Part shown: in pieces, positions 51,614-63,857 of the stretch
How positions within the stretch are numbered: the first letter of the stretch is position 1
Layout of the letters: each line of letters starts with the position of its first letter
Program-made: the position numbers and the translations under genes
NCBI RefSeq assembly: GCF_024713945.1
Contig: NC_134685.1
Span: 2,847,001-2,911,000, forward strand
DNA: 64,000 bases
Source: Dermatophagoides farinae
Taxonomy: Eukaryota; Arthropoda; Arachnida; Sarcoptiformes; Pyroglyphidae
Direction: 5' to 3'
The notes under the pieces: generated by a model
Seen by the model: the letters and a program-made list of their open reading frames with translations, nothing else
What the model was told of the DNA's origin: nothing
The model's database searches: none

Positions 51614-54600
51614 GTTTTATGTGTGCTACATTGTAATAATAATAAAAAAGAAATGATGATGATGATGATGACGACATGACATTAAAGATTTAAGAAACAA
51701 ATAATCAACACGTACACATAACAACAACAACAACAACAAATGACAACAACAACAACAAAAGACATCATAATATATAAAGTGAAATATGATGATTATGATG
51801 ATCATCTATCCATGTTACGTTAATGTTTTTGAAAATTTTGTTTTCTTCTCTCTCTCTCTCTATCCCACTATAAAATCGAAAATAGTCTGTGTCTGTATAA
51901 TTTTATTTCATTTCAAATACACACAAAAAAAAATTGATAATGATGTTGTGATGATGATGATGATGATGATGACCTTGGATCATCGACCAACAAAAAAAAA
52001 AAAAAACTGAAACTGAAAACAAATCATCATCATCATATGAAATGGAAAAGAAAATAAACAAATTTTCCAGGCAGAGGCAAAAAAAAAAAATCGAAATCCA
52101 ACATTGAACATTGACCAAAGGTGATGATGATGATGATGATGATAATGGTCAAATATGAATGAATGTATGAATGGATGGATAGACAAAACAAACTAAAAAA
52201 CAAACAAACAAACCATCATCATGGAAACAACAAACCATCACGATGATGATTGAAAATGTTTTTTTGTTTTTGTTTTTGTTTTGAAAATCAAATAATCATT
52301 ATTCATTTATTATTCAATGTGTAAAATGATCATCATCATCATCATCATGATGATTCCAAAGATCACATTATATATATGATTATTTGTGTTGTGTAGAATT
52401 CATTTGTTGTTGTTGTCGTTCTTGTTGTTGTTGTTGTTGTTGTTGTTGTTCGTCCATTGTTGCACATATAAAAATCAGACAAACAAACAAACAAACAAAT
52501 CAAAAATGAAAAAAAAGCTTAAAAAGAATGATGATGATGATGATGATGATGAATGGATGAAATCAAAATATAATCCATCTTGTCATCATCATCATGATGA
52601 TCATCATCGTAATAATGGTGTCGTCGGTGATGATCATCCTGATAATGATGATATGGATGGATACAAGAAAAAAAAACATCGTCATCTGGCCAGTAAAAAA
52701 AAAACAAAAACAAACGAAAAACAACAAATGTGAAAATTTCATTCTGATTCAAGGATCCGTTATCCATATTGCAGCAAATATTTTTTTCAATCATCATCAT
52801 ATCATATCATCATGGTCACATTAAGTGTTTGTTGTTTGTGTGAAAATTAAAAAAAAAAACAAAAACTTTACAGACAAAGTTCCATGAACACACACAACCA
52901 ATAATTTTTTTATTTGGTTCACCCGGCAAAATTTTCTGGATTCAAAATTTTGTTTCTGGTATCGTTTTTTTTTCTCACCAACACCAATACCACCACCATT
53001 CGTTCAACAAAAGAGCACTGACCATTGAATCCTTTTTTTGGGAGGGTCAAAAATGATGATTTTTTGTTTTCTGGTGAATAAATGAAAAATCCAAAAAATT
53101 CCATTTTCATTTCAAATTTGTTTTCGAAACAAACAAACAGCCAAAAACAAAACAGTAAAAAATGAATAAATTTACATAAACAAACGTATGACATGTGTGT
53201 GTGTGTGTGTGTTTGGTTTCATTGAAAAAAGAGAAAAAAAAACAGGAAAAAAATGGTTGTAAATAATAATGATAATGTAACGAAATGAAACGAATGAAAC
53301 GAAAAACGAAAAAATGGCAATGGCAATGGATGAAAAAAAAAATTCAAATGACCTAAATGTGTGTGTGTGTGTTTAAGAATTTCACACACACACACACACA
53401 CACAAAAATAACGGAACAATAAAAAAAAAGAAAATAAATCCAAAAAAAAGAGATAATAATAATATAATTTAATAGTCACGAGTTTGTAATCATGAAACAT
53501 TTTGTACACACACACACACACACACACACACATTTGGATTTTCGGTAAATATTTCGGCGGTTATATATTGCACATGATTGCATATATGATATGTGTGTGT
53601 GTGTTTGTTTGTTTGTTTGTTTCATATATACACAGAAAACAAAAAGATTTATGTTCCATTATGATGTGACTTTCAATTAATTCAGCTGTGCATGTTTTTT
53701 GTTTTTTGTTTTTTGTTTTGGCCGAAATATATGCTTGGTCAGGCCCAAGAATATATGCCGGTTGATTGTGTGTGGTGGTGGTGGTTACTGGGTGGGTGGG
53801 TGTGTGATGTGATGTTTATAGCCATGATGTGAATGAATGAATGAGTGAGTGAGAATAAAATTCAATTAAATTAATGAAAAACAAAACAAAACAAAAATAG
53901 AGGAAATTTTTTTTTTCAAAAATTTTGACCTGAAAATGATGAAAAAATTTTTTTTTTGATTAAACAATCAACGATGATCATCATCTGAAAAAATTTTTTT
54001 TTTTTTCATTGCTGATAAATTATTTGATTTTTTTTTTGTTTGATCGTCAGAAAAAAAAACGTTAAGATTCGAATTTGAAAATCTGTCATCACACACACGG
54101 TAGTAGCAGCAGTAGTAGTGGGAGAGAGAGGGAATGGGGGAGTAGAATGGAATGATCTTTTATTGAAAATATCCGTTTCCATTTGTTTGTTTGTTTGATG
54201 ATGATGATCAGTTTTTACGATTCCAAAAAAAAACATCATCATAATATTCAATAGGGTCCATTGACCGAATAAAAATGGTTTGATGATTGTTGCACAACTA
54301 GAAAAAAAAACTGTGTAGTGATCAGAGAAAACAACAAAAAAAAAAAAAAAAAAAAACATAAATCAATAAATTCAAAACACACTCATACACTTGAACCGGC
54401 CATATCGAAATAAAATTCTTGAAAATAAATAAAATCAACGAATCGTTCACCAATTCATGATCATCCGATAAATAAAAAAAAAAAATTCGGGAACAGACAA
54501 CAAAACGGAACAAAAACAGATCCGGTTTTTTTTTCTGTTTGATAATCAATTATCATGTTCATGTTCATGTAGTTTTTGTGAATGAATCGAACAAAAATAT

Positions 54601-55313
54601 CCATTTTTTTTTGCCTCTATCAATTAAAAATTGTTCAAATTAAATTGAAACAATGTTGAAAAACCTAATCTACGCTTATTCTTGTCCTCATTATCATTTA
54701 TCAATGTCGTCCAGTTCCGGTGTACTTTTAAATGAATTATAAAATTCATTGCTACACAATTAATATTCTTGTTTGTTTTTTTTTTTTTTTTTTTTTTTTT
54801 TTGGTTTTCACAAATTTTTCATTTGAATTTTCTGTTCGTGTTTCTATTAGCGGTGTACGTGTGCGTAGGTTTATTAATTTTCCGTTTCTCAGATAATAAA
54901 GTAAATAAATGGACAAAATGGAAAAATCCAGAACAAGACACACTTGTTTTCATTATTTTATTAAATTAAATTATATTTAGTGAGAAAGGGAGAGAGAAAG
55001 AAAAAAAAACGATGAAATGAAATGAAAATCAATCAGTAGTCATCATCGATCATCATTTATAAGCACAATTATAATTCATTGATTATTGTGAATAAAATTG
55101 AAAAAAAAATTAAAATCAAAAGTCATGCAATATCAATCAATGTAATAATATTATATATTACACATAGGAAAATGAGTCAAGCTATTTCATGACTCATTTT
55201 CCTGTGTGTAGAATAAATAATTGAATTTTTTTTTTGAAATGAAGAAAATTTCCAACGTTTAAATCGAAACAAAAAAAATCAATCAATTGATTGATTGATT
55301 GACTGCTTGTGAT
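49763..55313. other. 5.5 kb gene-free region between the activin-like and Fray genes
   Basis: I see no supportable gene. It contains (CACCAC)n near 50280-50303, a 36-base poly-A at 51282-51317, (TG)n at 51581-51609, dense (GAT)n around 51950-52610, (CA)n at 53384-53402 and at 53507-53531. The end nearest Fray probably includes its 3' UTR. A His/Asp/Lys-rich frame at 52516-52731 is low-complexity and I do not call it. Confidence 0.5.
55158..55211. other. Perfect 20-22 bp hairpin carrying two AP-1 (TGAGTCA/TGACTCA) sites
   Basis: ACACATAGGAAAATGAGTCA at 55160-55179 pairs with TGACTCATTTTCCTGTGTGT at 55190-55209 with one wobble, around a 10-base loop. One or two more pairs extend it outward. 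Each arm contains TGA[G/C]TCA, the AP-1/TRE consensus. It lies about 105-155 bases beyond the Fray stop and before a reverse-strand AATAAA at 54957-54962, so it is probably in the Fray 3' UTR and could fold in that mRNA. Confidence 0.7.
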
Positions 55314-57964
55314 CTATGATATCGATATCTGTGCAAAACCGGTCAATGTTTTCTCATCCAATGGTTCACTTTTGTCACAAGAATTCTATATTTTGGGAAC
55401 AAAATTGGAAAAAAAATTAGCAAAAAAAAAAAAAAAAAAAAAAAAAAACAAATCGATTCTGAAAACAAACCAATGGAAAGACAATATTCTTCATTTTTGC
55501 ACGATCCAGTATTAATTTCTGTAGATTCTGTGCCACTGGTTCAAAATCTTTTGTATCAACAAGACCGGCCGATACCAGTTCCTGTGCAATACCATTTGAA
55601 GTATCTAGTTTTTTTAAATTAAAAAAAAAAATTTAAACATTCATCATCATTCCATGAAAAAAACCAAATACAAACCTTTATCAACAGTGAAATCAAAACG
55701 GATATCATTCAATTCACGTTTAGAATTACGGATACGCAATACAAGATTGATCGGAACATCATCATTCAATGGTTGCTGTTGCTGCAGCTGCTGTTGTTGA
55801 AAATTATCTGCCTCAACGGCCGTTGTAGTAGATGGCAACGGCGGTTGATTTTGACTCACTAATTGCTCCGATACAGATGCAGCTGTTGTTGTTGTTGCTG
55901 TTGGAACCGAATCTCCTTGAACTTGTACCATCACCGATGATTCATTAGGGATTTCTTTTTTTTGCATTTAATTTAATTTAAAGGCAAACAACAGGAAAAA
56001 AAGTTTCAAATAAAAAAAAATTGTTGGTTTCAGGACAAATTTAGTTGTTGTATCGGCCACAAATCATGATTCAGAAACAAAAAGAAAATGAAAAATAAAG
56101 AAATTAGCTTAATTGATCCAAAGAAAAAAATATCGCATCAGCGTAAAAAAAACTTTTTTTCCCATTCAAAATTCCAAAATTCCGAAATGTAAAAATACCT
56201 TTAGGCATTGTAGGCATTAATGTCGAATCATTAGTGATGGTTGTGGTTGCATTATTATTCACATTAGAAATATTAGTGACGGGTATTTGTTGTTGTTGTT
56301 GTTGTTGTTTTACATCATTTGATTGTTGTTGTTGTTGCTGCTGTTGTTGTTGGGAAGATGCTGATGACGATGATGATGATGATATAGGTTGATGCCGATT
56401 TGGTGATGATTCATTACTATTATTATTATCTGGATTCGGTTTTTTATTTTGATTTTGTTCTTGTTGATTATTATTATCCTCTTCATCCGATGATGACCAA
56501 ACCCAATCACCAGCTTCTGTACGATGAAGACGTCCACTTGCACCTTGTGCACGGCGACTAGTACGAGCTTTTTTTGAACGTTCTTCAATGGTTGGAGCAA
56601 TTGTTAACAATGTATTTTGTAAATATTTTCGATCCTTTGATTTACGAAAAAATTGATGTTTCAATAATTCGGTTGCTGTAGGCCGTTTGTTTGGATCTTT
56701 TTGTAAACATTCCAGTATGAATTTACGTATTGATTTGCCAAAGTTTTTATATTGATCTTTTTCTTCGGACACTGATTCCAATGTTGGTGGATCATTTTGT
56801 AATGTTAACATTAAAACTTTCATTGGTGGATATTTATGATATGGAGCCGTGCCGGTCACTAATTCAATGGCTGTAATACCAAGACTCCATATGTCGGCTT
56901 TAAAATCATATCCAGTAACTTGTTCCATTACTTCAGGTGCCATCCAACATGGTGTACCAACAAATGTGTGACGAGATTTTTGCCTGGATAAATCACCACC
57001 TGTGGCTAGCCATGAACTGACACCGAAATCTATTCATTTTTTGTGTGTGTATGTGTAAGAAATAAAAGAAATCATTTTTTAGAATTATGAATTAAAACCA
57101 AAACCAAAAAAAAAAAACATTACCAGCAATTTGAACGGAACCATCATCACCCAATAGAATATTACCAGCTTTAATATCACGATGAATCTGTCCATTTGCA
57201 TGAAAATATTCCAATCCTTTTAACACTTCACGTAAAACTGTTGCAATAGTAGCTTCATCGAATACACCATGGCGACAATCATCATGTTTGATTTTATGTT
57301 TAATAATATCCAATAATGAACCACCGCCCAATAATTTTATAACTAACCAAAGTTCTTCTTTAACAACAAATGATGTATAATATGTAACAACATTATCATG
57401 ATTACATGCAGACATTGCTTGAATTTCTTTCAACAATTCATCCATCGATGTGTTCCATTTTTCTAGATTAATTTTTTTGATGGCACATTTTTCTTTTCTT
57501 GTTTTACAATATGCTGCATGCACTACAGCCGTAGCACCGATACCAATAATTTCACCAACTTCATAATCATCAACATTATTTGGCCAATTTCCAATACCGG
57601 ATGAAAGTGTTGATGAATCCGATGTTGTTGAATGTTGTTCACTACTTGACATGGCTAATTGTGCTGCAAGATCTTGTAATAATTTACGTCGTGAATTATG
57701 TGGTGAACGTGTTAATGTTTCTTTTAAATGACGAATACGATATGATTGATGTAAATGTGAATGTGGAATGACCGATGCAGCAGCAGCTTTTAATACGGCC
57801 GGTTTAGATAATCCAGATGCCAATAATGATGATGATGATGTTGATGATCGACAATCACTACTACCGACAACACCACCACCACCGCCACCACCAGTACCAC
57901 TTTTACCAGATGATGGATTCAAAATGGCATTAGCACTTGAAGATTTTTCTGATACATACGGCAT
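55314..57964 (-). CDS. fray: STE20-family kinase Fray (OXSR1/SPAK orthologue)
   Basis: Five reverse-strand exons: 57964-57124, 57029-56199, 55954-55676, 55604-55471 and 55385-55314. They are in frame, 718 residues. OSR1/SPAK/Fray is activated by WNK kinases and phosphorylates cation-chloride cotransporters (NKCC/KCC) in osmotic and ion control. After a Ser/Gly-rich N-terminus the kinase domain runs from about 134: [15 protein letters not shown]-binding Lys163 in [21 protein letters not shown] at 281-283, the WNK-target T-loop threonine at about 302 in [15 protein letters not shown], and [20 protein letters not shown]. The regulatory region has [15 protein letters not shown] and polyGln tracts. 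The conserved C-terminal docking domain includes [30 protein letters not shown] and the family-specific end TGFAQISIS. The exon 3 acceptor (after AAAAAAAAG at 55955) lacks a pyrimidine tract and is the weakest join. The last short exon was found from its conserved end. Its intron contains a 27-base poly-U. Confidence 0.93.
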
Positions 57965-59445
57965 TGTTGTTGTTGTTGTTCGATTTTATTATTTTTTATT
58001 TTATTGTCCACGATAATCATAAAAAAAATAAGAAAAATAAAAACAAAAATCGATCGATTAAAACATTGAGATTAATAAAGAGAAAAAAAACGATAATTTC
58101 AATCGTGCGTGTGTGTGTTTTATATCGTTTTGAAGACTAATGAAAAAAAAAAGAAAAACAACAAAAATGTTTTCAAACGAAAAAAATGAGTGCAAAGATT
58201 TGAAGCAAAAAAAAAATCAATGAATCACGATCATCATCATCACCGGGAGAAAAAAAAATACATTGTCAAGTACAAACGAAAACGAATCAGGTAAAATAAA
58301 ACGATGATGATGATGATGACAATCAAAAAAAAAAGGAAAAAATAAAAGATAAACAACCTCGAACTACAAGGTAATTAGATTGTGGGAGAAAAAAAAGAAT
58401 GGGCGACAGTAGTGGTGAATCAAGATAGCCAAAAATGAAAAATAAAATAAAATAATGATCAGATACCATCTGTCGATGTTTTGGCATGATGATGATGATG
58501 ATGATGATGATTTTTCGTTTGTTTGTTTGGCAATCAATTGAATTTTTCTTTATAAAAACACACATACCTGATTAGTGTGTGAGTATTGATGATTGATTGA
58601 TTCGATCCAAAATTCAACCCAAAAAATTCGAATGCCAATGATGATGACGTAACATGTGAAAATAGAAAAAAAAACAAAACAAAATTAATTTCAATTACAA
58701 AAAACAGAATCAAATTGACAGTTGTTAAAAAATCTTACAAATTCTTGAAATCAATTGTGTGAAACGACAACAACAACCAAAAAAAAAATCGAATCAATTT
58801 CCTCAAAAACAAAACAAAAAGCAGAAAAAAACGTTTTTCTCGTTCATTTGACGATGCTCAACATATATAATAATGATGATGATGATGATCAACAGGATGA
58901 TGATCACTTGGTAACATTTATGTCGTCATTATTTAGAAATTTCTTTTTTTTTCTTGTTTGTTTGTTTTGGCATACATTAAAAAAAACTGAATCAAAAATC
59001 TTTCATTCGTTGTCATTCGTGTCACACCAAAACAACAACAACAACAACAACAAAAAAGGAAAGAAAAATACACGCACACATGTGTGTGTATACACTGGAA
59101 AAAAACGGGCCAGGCTGTGTGTTTGTGTGTGTAAAAAAAAAAATGTGAGCCGCCGGTTGTTTTGGCTAACTGGTTTTTTTTTTCTTTGGCCAAAAAATTT
59201 TAACTCGCGATTCTGGTTGCCGTTGCAGTCGTCGATTTTTTGTTGCTATATACTACAGCAGCAACAGCAGCATTTGATTGCACCAATCATTATGTTGCTC
59301 ATGCGTTGGTTTTTTTTTGTTACAGGAATTTAAATTTTTTTTTTTTTGGTTTGCATGCAATTTCGTTTATCCGAAACCAAAAAAATTTCCGAATTTTTTT
59401 TCTTTGATTCAAACAAAACAAAACAAAACAGTAAAGAACACTTAC
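57965..59445. other. Gene-free stretch upstream of Fray
   Basis: It should hold the Fray 5' leader and promoter. CAG|GTATGT on the reverse strand at about 58561-58570 could be the donor of a non-coding first exon. An apparent 192-codon forward frame (58755-59333) is a string of repeat translations and is not called. I looked here for downstream exons of the MIC19-like exon and found none. Confidence 0.45.
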
Positions 59446-59791
59446 CCAACATTCGATGTCTTTGCCGTTGTTCAACAGCATTACGGATATCTTCATCAAG
59501 TACATCATGTGTTGCCGATATTCGCCTATAACGTCCGGTTATTTGTTCAGCCACCTCTTCCGATACTCGTATCATACGTTCATGATCATTATCAGCTGCA
59601 CGTATTTGTGGATTATTCGTTGTTGTTGTTGTTTTGGCCATTTTTATAAAACCACTGGAACTAAAATCATCGGATAAATCATTATCATCATCGTCATTAG
59701 TAATGAATAAATTTTCATTCTCATCAAATGAATAATTAATTATATATGCTTGTTGACGGCCCGAATTCAAGGGCCATATTTTTCGAATCAT
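59446..59791 (-). CDS. First exon of a MIC19/MIC25 (CHCHD3/6)-like MICOS protein, partial
   Basis: An open exon from the ATG at 59791 to a strong donor (TTGG|GTAAGTG) at 59446, 115 codons, ending in phase 1. Segments line up with the start of the MICOS subunits MIC19/MIC25: FDENENLFIT (compare DENENITVV), MIRVSEEVAEQITGRY (compare IRLSENVIDRM ... RY) and DEDIRNAVEQRQR (compare DEELKRRVAEELALE). Family members sit on the inner mitochondrial membrane facing the intermembrane space, scaffolding crista junctions. The usual N-terminal MGG myristoylation start is absent. The coiled coil and C-terminal twin CX9C (CHCH) exons, which should lie at lower coordinates on this strand, were not found before or beyond Fray. 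So this is an exon with a long intron, a partial gene, or a misassignment. An alternative is an extra 5' exon of Fray. Confidence 0.45.
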
Positions 59792-59958
59792 AACGAATAG
59801 ATTTTAATGAATGAATCAAAACTTTGAAGAGTAAAAAAAAAAATCAACCAATCAATCAAATCTAACCACCAGTGTTAACGAATCGATCGATAAATGAATG
59901 ATAATATATATTGGATTGGATTGGATTTCTCATTTTTTTTTCTCCAAAATTCGGTTTT

Positions 59959-59996
<38 letters not shown>

Positions 59997-61231
59997 GATT
60001 TTTTTCCATTTTATATAATGCTCATGCTCCAGCCATTTATTTATTTGAACCACGACCATGAATGATGAAAATGAAAATGAAGAAGAAGAAGAAATGAAAA
60101 TCGATTTACCACTATCATCATCATCATCATCATCATCGATTGATTTTTAATGGATGAGACGAAGCGAAAAAAAATTTGTAATTTGAAACACTATAATCAC
60201 AATATAATAATAATATAATAATTGGGCAGATGTTTCATTGAATGATGATGATGATGATGATGATCATTCAATTCAATTCGAATGTCTTTATTATCATCAT
60301 CATCATCATCATTATTGTCGTCGTTTTGTTTTGTTTTTTCGTCATAACATAATGATGATGTTTTTGTTGATCAGACACATTTTGAACAACAAAATCAAAA
60401 AAAAAAACAAAAACACAAAAAAAAACTGAAATCACATGATAAATTCATCACCAAGAATGACCAATTGAAAAAATCAGTTCGTGACATTCGATTTGATTCG
60501 ATTCATAAAAATAATGACAAATGGCAGCAGCAGCAGCAGCAACAACAACAACAACAACAACATACTTACATGATGAATTCGAAAATTCGTAATGGAGATA
60601 AAAATTGAAGAAAAACAGGGTGTGTGAAAAAAAAACGAAATTTACAAATTGAAATTTTTAATGTAAAAAAAAACAACAACAAATAAACAGAGAGATCATC
60701 AATACAATCACAATATTAAAAAAAAAACACATGCACAACAAGATTTTTGAATTTATATATTTAGAGTCCAAATTAATCAATAAATCAATCAATTGATCAT
60801 CATCATCATCATCATCATCATATTCAAGCCCCCATTCAACAAGTGTGTGTGTGTGTGTGTGTGTAATATATGATCATCATCTACAATTTATAGCGATGAT
60901 TATAATCATTTATCGAGCCAAAAAAAAAAAATTTTGCGTGTGTATGTATTTGCAACACCTCCGGAAACATATACTACTAACTAACTAACTGTGTCATATA
61001 ATATTTTACATTATTATCAATTAAATTTCTTATGACGATGGTAATTATCATCAAAAAATGATGATGATGATGATAATCAATTAGCAATAAAAAAAATGAC
61101 AAATTTCTTCTTCTATTGTCGCTGTTGTTGTTGTTGTCGATGTCAAGTGGTCAACACATGTTGTTTTTTTCCAACAACAAAAAAAAACATCGTTATCTTT
61201 CGTGGAATGTCGATTTGTCATTGACAACTTG
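59792..61231. other. Gene-free stretch
   Basis: Repeat-rich DNA with (CT)n at 59964-59991, (TCA)n at 60116-60138, (GAT)n at 60243-60262, (GCA)n/(ACA)n at 60523-60561 and (GT)n at 60843-60864. No gene is supported. The right part is the 3' flank of CoREST. Confidence 0.5.
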
Positions 61232-62900
61232 TTAAACTTGATATTTATCTGTTATTTTTTTAAACAATGAATTTGATTTCATTCTTGACATATTTTGTGC
61301 TGCTGCTGCTGCTGGTCTAGACAACAATGCTGTATGCTGTAATTCTGGTAATTGCATATACATTCGTATGGCTTCAATACGATCATTCGGTAAGGTAATT
61401 GTGGATGCTTGTTTTAGAAAAGCAAAATGTTTTTGATAAAATCGTTGACATTGTTCAGGTGTTTTTGTTTGCAATATTTTTGAAAATATAAATGCATCAA
61501 ATTTTGGACGAATAAAATCCATAATAGCCAATAGGATGATTACTTCATAAATGTTCCATTTGGAATTACTTTTACACTATTAAGGGGGGAGGAAATCAAA
61601 TCAAATTCTTTGTTGTTTGTAAATTGTGAATAAAAAAGAAATACCTTTTTGAGGAAATGTAAAAATTTCAAATAATCCATACTATTTTTTCGTAATTTAC
61701 AAGTTTCAATTAAATTTCGTTGCTGTAATTGTTGTGTTTGTCGCCGTAATTCATTGATTTGTTCACGACGTTCCTGGAAACATTCTAATCGTGTTATATC
61801 GAATTTTGGATTCTCCGTTTTTTGTTGATAACATTCGCCAATAATTGTGGCCAAATCTAAGCAATTATTATTGTCCACATTTCGATTGCATTCAATTTGA
61901 TCATTAATTAGATCGAAAATAGTTGTATCTTCTGCAAAATTAAAAAAAAAAAAAAATTCAATTTAAACTTTAGCAACAACAACAAAAAAAAAAAACATTC
62001 CACTCACCTTCACGATTAATCATCAACACCTCGGAAACACTTGGTGGACGATTTTGTTTCGTATAATATAGATAGAATAATTTATTGACAATATCATCAT
62101 CATTGATCATAATTTTGATCATATCTAATTTATGTTCAGTGAAAATGAAACGTTCAATATGTGCACGTTCAGCATAATCCATTGGTTGTGGTGCAAATGA
62201 CATTTGGCTCAATATTTGTGTACATTCTTTTAATTGAAAATCTAATGCCGTCAAAAAACCCAATGCTTGTTCTTCATTCATGTTGGCCACTTCTTTTGCC
62301 AGATCGATGAATTCTCGAACTGTTGTTGAATAAATCATCAAATGAACGAGTTAAATATTCGAATTCGTGACTAAAAAAAAAACAAAAAAAAAAATTCTTA
62401 CGTTCATCATCATCAATATTGGATTGTGGTTTCCATAATAATAATGATTTAGAATAATGATCAACGCCATCATTGTTGTCGTCATTGTTGAATGGTTTTT
62501 GTTCCAGTATTGATGAATCAATTTGTGCTTGATAATCGATGCCAATACGAATTTTATCTATACAAATCATACGATTATAAGAAAATTTTCATACTAAAAA
62601 TATGATGAATGATTACTTACTATGACTGAATACACCTAAATTTGTAGATGTTGATTGTGGATGAACGACTGGCTGATTCATAATCGAATTACAATGATAA
62701 TAACTTTTTCTTGTATTATGGCTTGACACTATTGATGATGATGATGGTGTTCCTTGATTTGGTTGCTGTTGTTCATTATTAGTCTGATTACTATCATCAA
62801 TTAAACGTATTCGTTTACGAACATCATCGGTCAATTTCTGAACCATATGATGATCGATGATTCGTTGTCGTTGTGAATCAATTGTGGTTTTATCGGCCAT
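61232..62900 (-). CDS. RCOR1: CoREST (RCOR)-family corepressor, ELM2-SANT-SANT protein
   Basis: Five reverse-strand exons: 62900-62621, 62557-62402, 62319-62008, 61931-61645 and 61576-61232, with introns of 63-82 bases. They join in frame to 459 residues. The ATG at 62900 (CAAAATGGCC) was chosen over a GTG at 62951. CoREST bridges the LSD1 demethylase and HDAC1/2 in nuclear repressor complexes. An ELM2 domain begins at about 95 with IRIGIDYQAQI and continues through LLLWKPQSNIDDDE and LREFIDLAKEVANMNEEQAL. The first SANT domain (ERFIFTEHKLDMIKIM ... KLFYLYYTKQNR) follows, then a charged coiled coil, RREQINELRRQTQQLQQR, the expected LSD1-binding linker. The second SANT domain starts with SKWNIYEVIILLAIM at about residue 350 and includes KTPEQCQRFYQKHF. 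It is more divergent than insect or vertebrate CoREST, so the identification rests on the ELM2-SANT-coil-SANT order. It lies 206 bases downstream of membrin on the same strand. Confidence 0.82.
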
Positions 62901-62955
62901 TTTGATCAGAAATTTTTTTTTTTTCGATTCAAAACAAAAATCATGAAACACTCAA

Positions 62956-62963
62956 ATCACGTG
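62956..62963. promoter_or_regulatory. CACGTG E-box upstream of CoREST
   Basis: CACGTG at 62958-62963 in AATCACGTG, 58 bases upstream of the CoREST ATG. Position and flank match the element upstream of SNAPC4. Factor identity is inference. Confidence 0.45.
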
Positions 62964-62999
62964 ACAAGCACAACGAAGACGTTCATAGAAATAATGACA

Positions 63000-63005
63000 T
63001 TTATT
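63000..63005 (-). terminator. Candidate polyadenylation signal of membrin
   Basis: TTTATT reads AATAAA on the reverse strand, about 100 bases after the membrin stop and about 100 bases before the CoREST ATG. The two genes therefore share a very short boundary. Confidence 0.5.
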
Positions 63006-63106
63006 TGTTCTTCAATTTTTTTTTTGAAATCCTTATTAGATACATTTATACAAATTATCAATTTGAAAAGAAATTTAAAATAAAATTAAAAACAAAAACA
63101 TGGAAT

Positions 63107-63857
63107 TCAAGTCAAATAGAACCATATGAGAAACATCAATATGGTCATTAAGGTCATACCACCAAATAGAACGAATTTATCACCAATATGTCGTTTTTCA
63201 ATCAAACGCATTACTGAATTCGATAAACCAATACTGTTCAATGTATCGAGAAGATTTTTTCTTGTATTTTTCAACATTGATCGTTGCTGCCGAAGTGTTG
63301 ATAATACAGTCGAACCGGTTGTGATCATTTCATCAACATGACGATTAAAACCACCAAGTTTATTGTGTTCTTGATCAAAATATTCTTGAACACCAAGATC
63401 AATTTGTGTATCATTATTTTGTGAACGTAATTCAGCATTCGTTGTAAAACGTCTTGTAAGTAATTCTTCACGTTCACGGTGTTCACGTTCACGATGTAAT
63501 CTTCGTTGATGTAATGTACGGAATGAACTTAACAGGTGTTTATGATCATATCTATTATATGTGTACCAACAACAGAATCAAAGTTAAAATGAAAACCAAA
63601 AAAAAAAAAATTTTTGAAACTCACTTTAATTGATCCAATTTCAATTTCATCGTATTTCTTTGCGATCCTGATGTTTTATTAACGGAAATTTCAATTCTAT
63701 CCACATATTGTTCCAATGATTTCAACCGTTCATCGATAGCACCTTCAATTGCTTGTGCTTGTACGGAATCCTTACATGATTCTAATCGTCGAAACAATGA
63801 ATCTTGTATTTCATCAACGATTCGATGAGCAGCGGTAAAATTTTCATTGGCAAACAT
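63107..63857 (-). CDS. GOSR2: Membrin (GOSR2), Golgi Qb-SNARE
   Basis: Two reverse-strand exons, 63857-63625 and 63551-63107, with a 73-base GT-AG intron, in frame, 225 residues (human GOSR2 is 212). The ATG at 63857 was chosen; upstream only a TTG is in frame. Membrin is a Qb-SNARE on cis-Golgi and intermediate-compartment membranes that drives ER-to-Golgi and intra-Golgi fusion. The N-terminal helical part is followed by LKLDQLKYDHKHLLSSFRTL across the splice site, the basic segment REREHREREELLTRRFTTN, the SNARE helix around 130-190, SNSVMRLIEKRHIGDKFVLF and a C-terminal membrane anchor, GGMTLMTILMFLIWFYLT, ending the protein. These match the animal family from end to end. Confidence 0.95.

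Noticed and set aside
52386-52733. Leu-rich signal-like start followed by a His/Asp/Lys-rich protein
   Set aside because: The start codon is GTG, the Leu run is a (GTT)n array and the rest is (GAT/CAT)n; nothing beyond repeats supports coding.
55387-55470. Reading straight through the 55604-55471 Fray exon into a polyPhe tail
   Set aside because: The frame runs into the 27-base poly-U tract. Splicing at TTG|GTTTGT to the acceptor before 55385 instead yields the conserved family C-terminus GFAQISIS.
58755-59333. 192-codon forward ORF
   Set aside because: It strings together ACA, GAT, AAC and GT repeat translations, with no homology that I recognise and no start context. It lies in the Fray upstream region.
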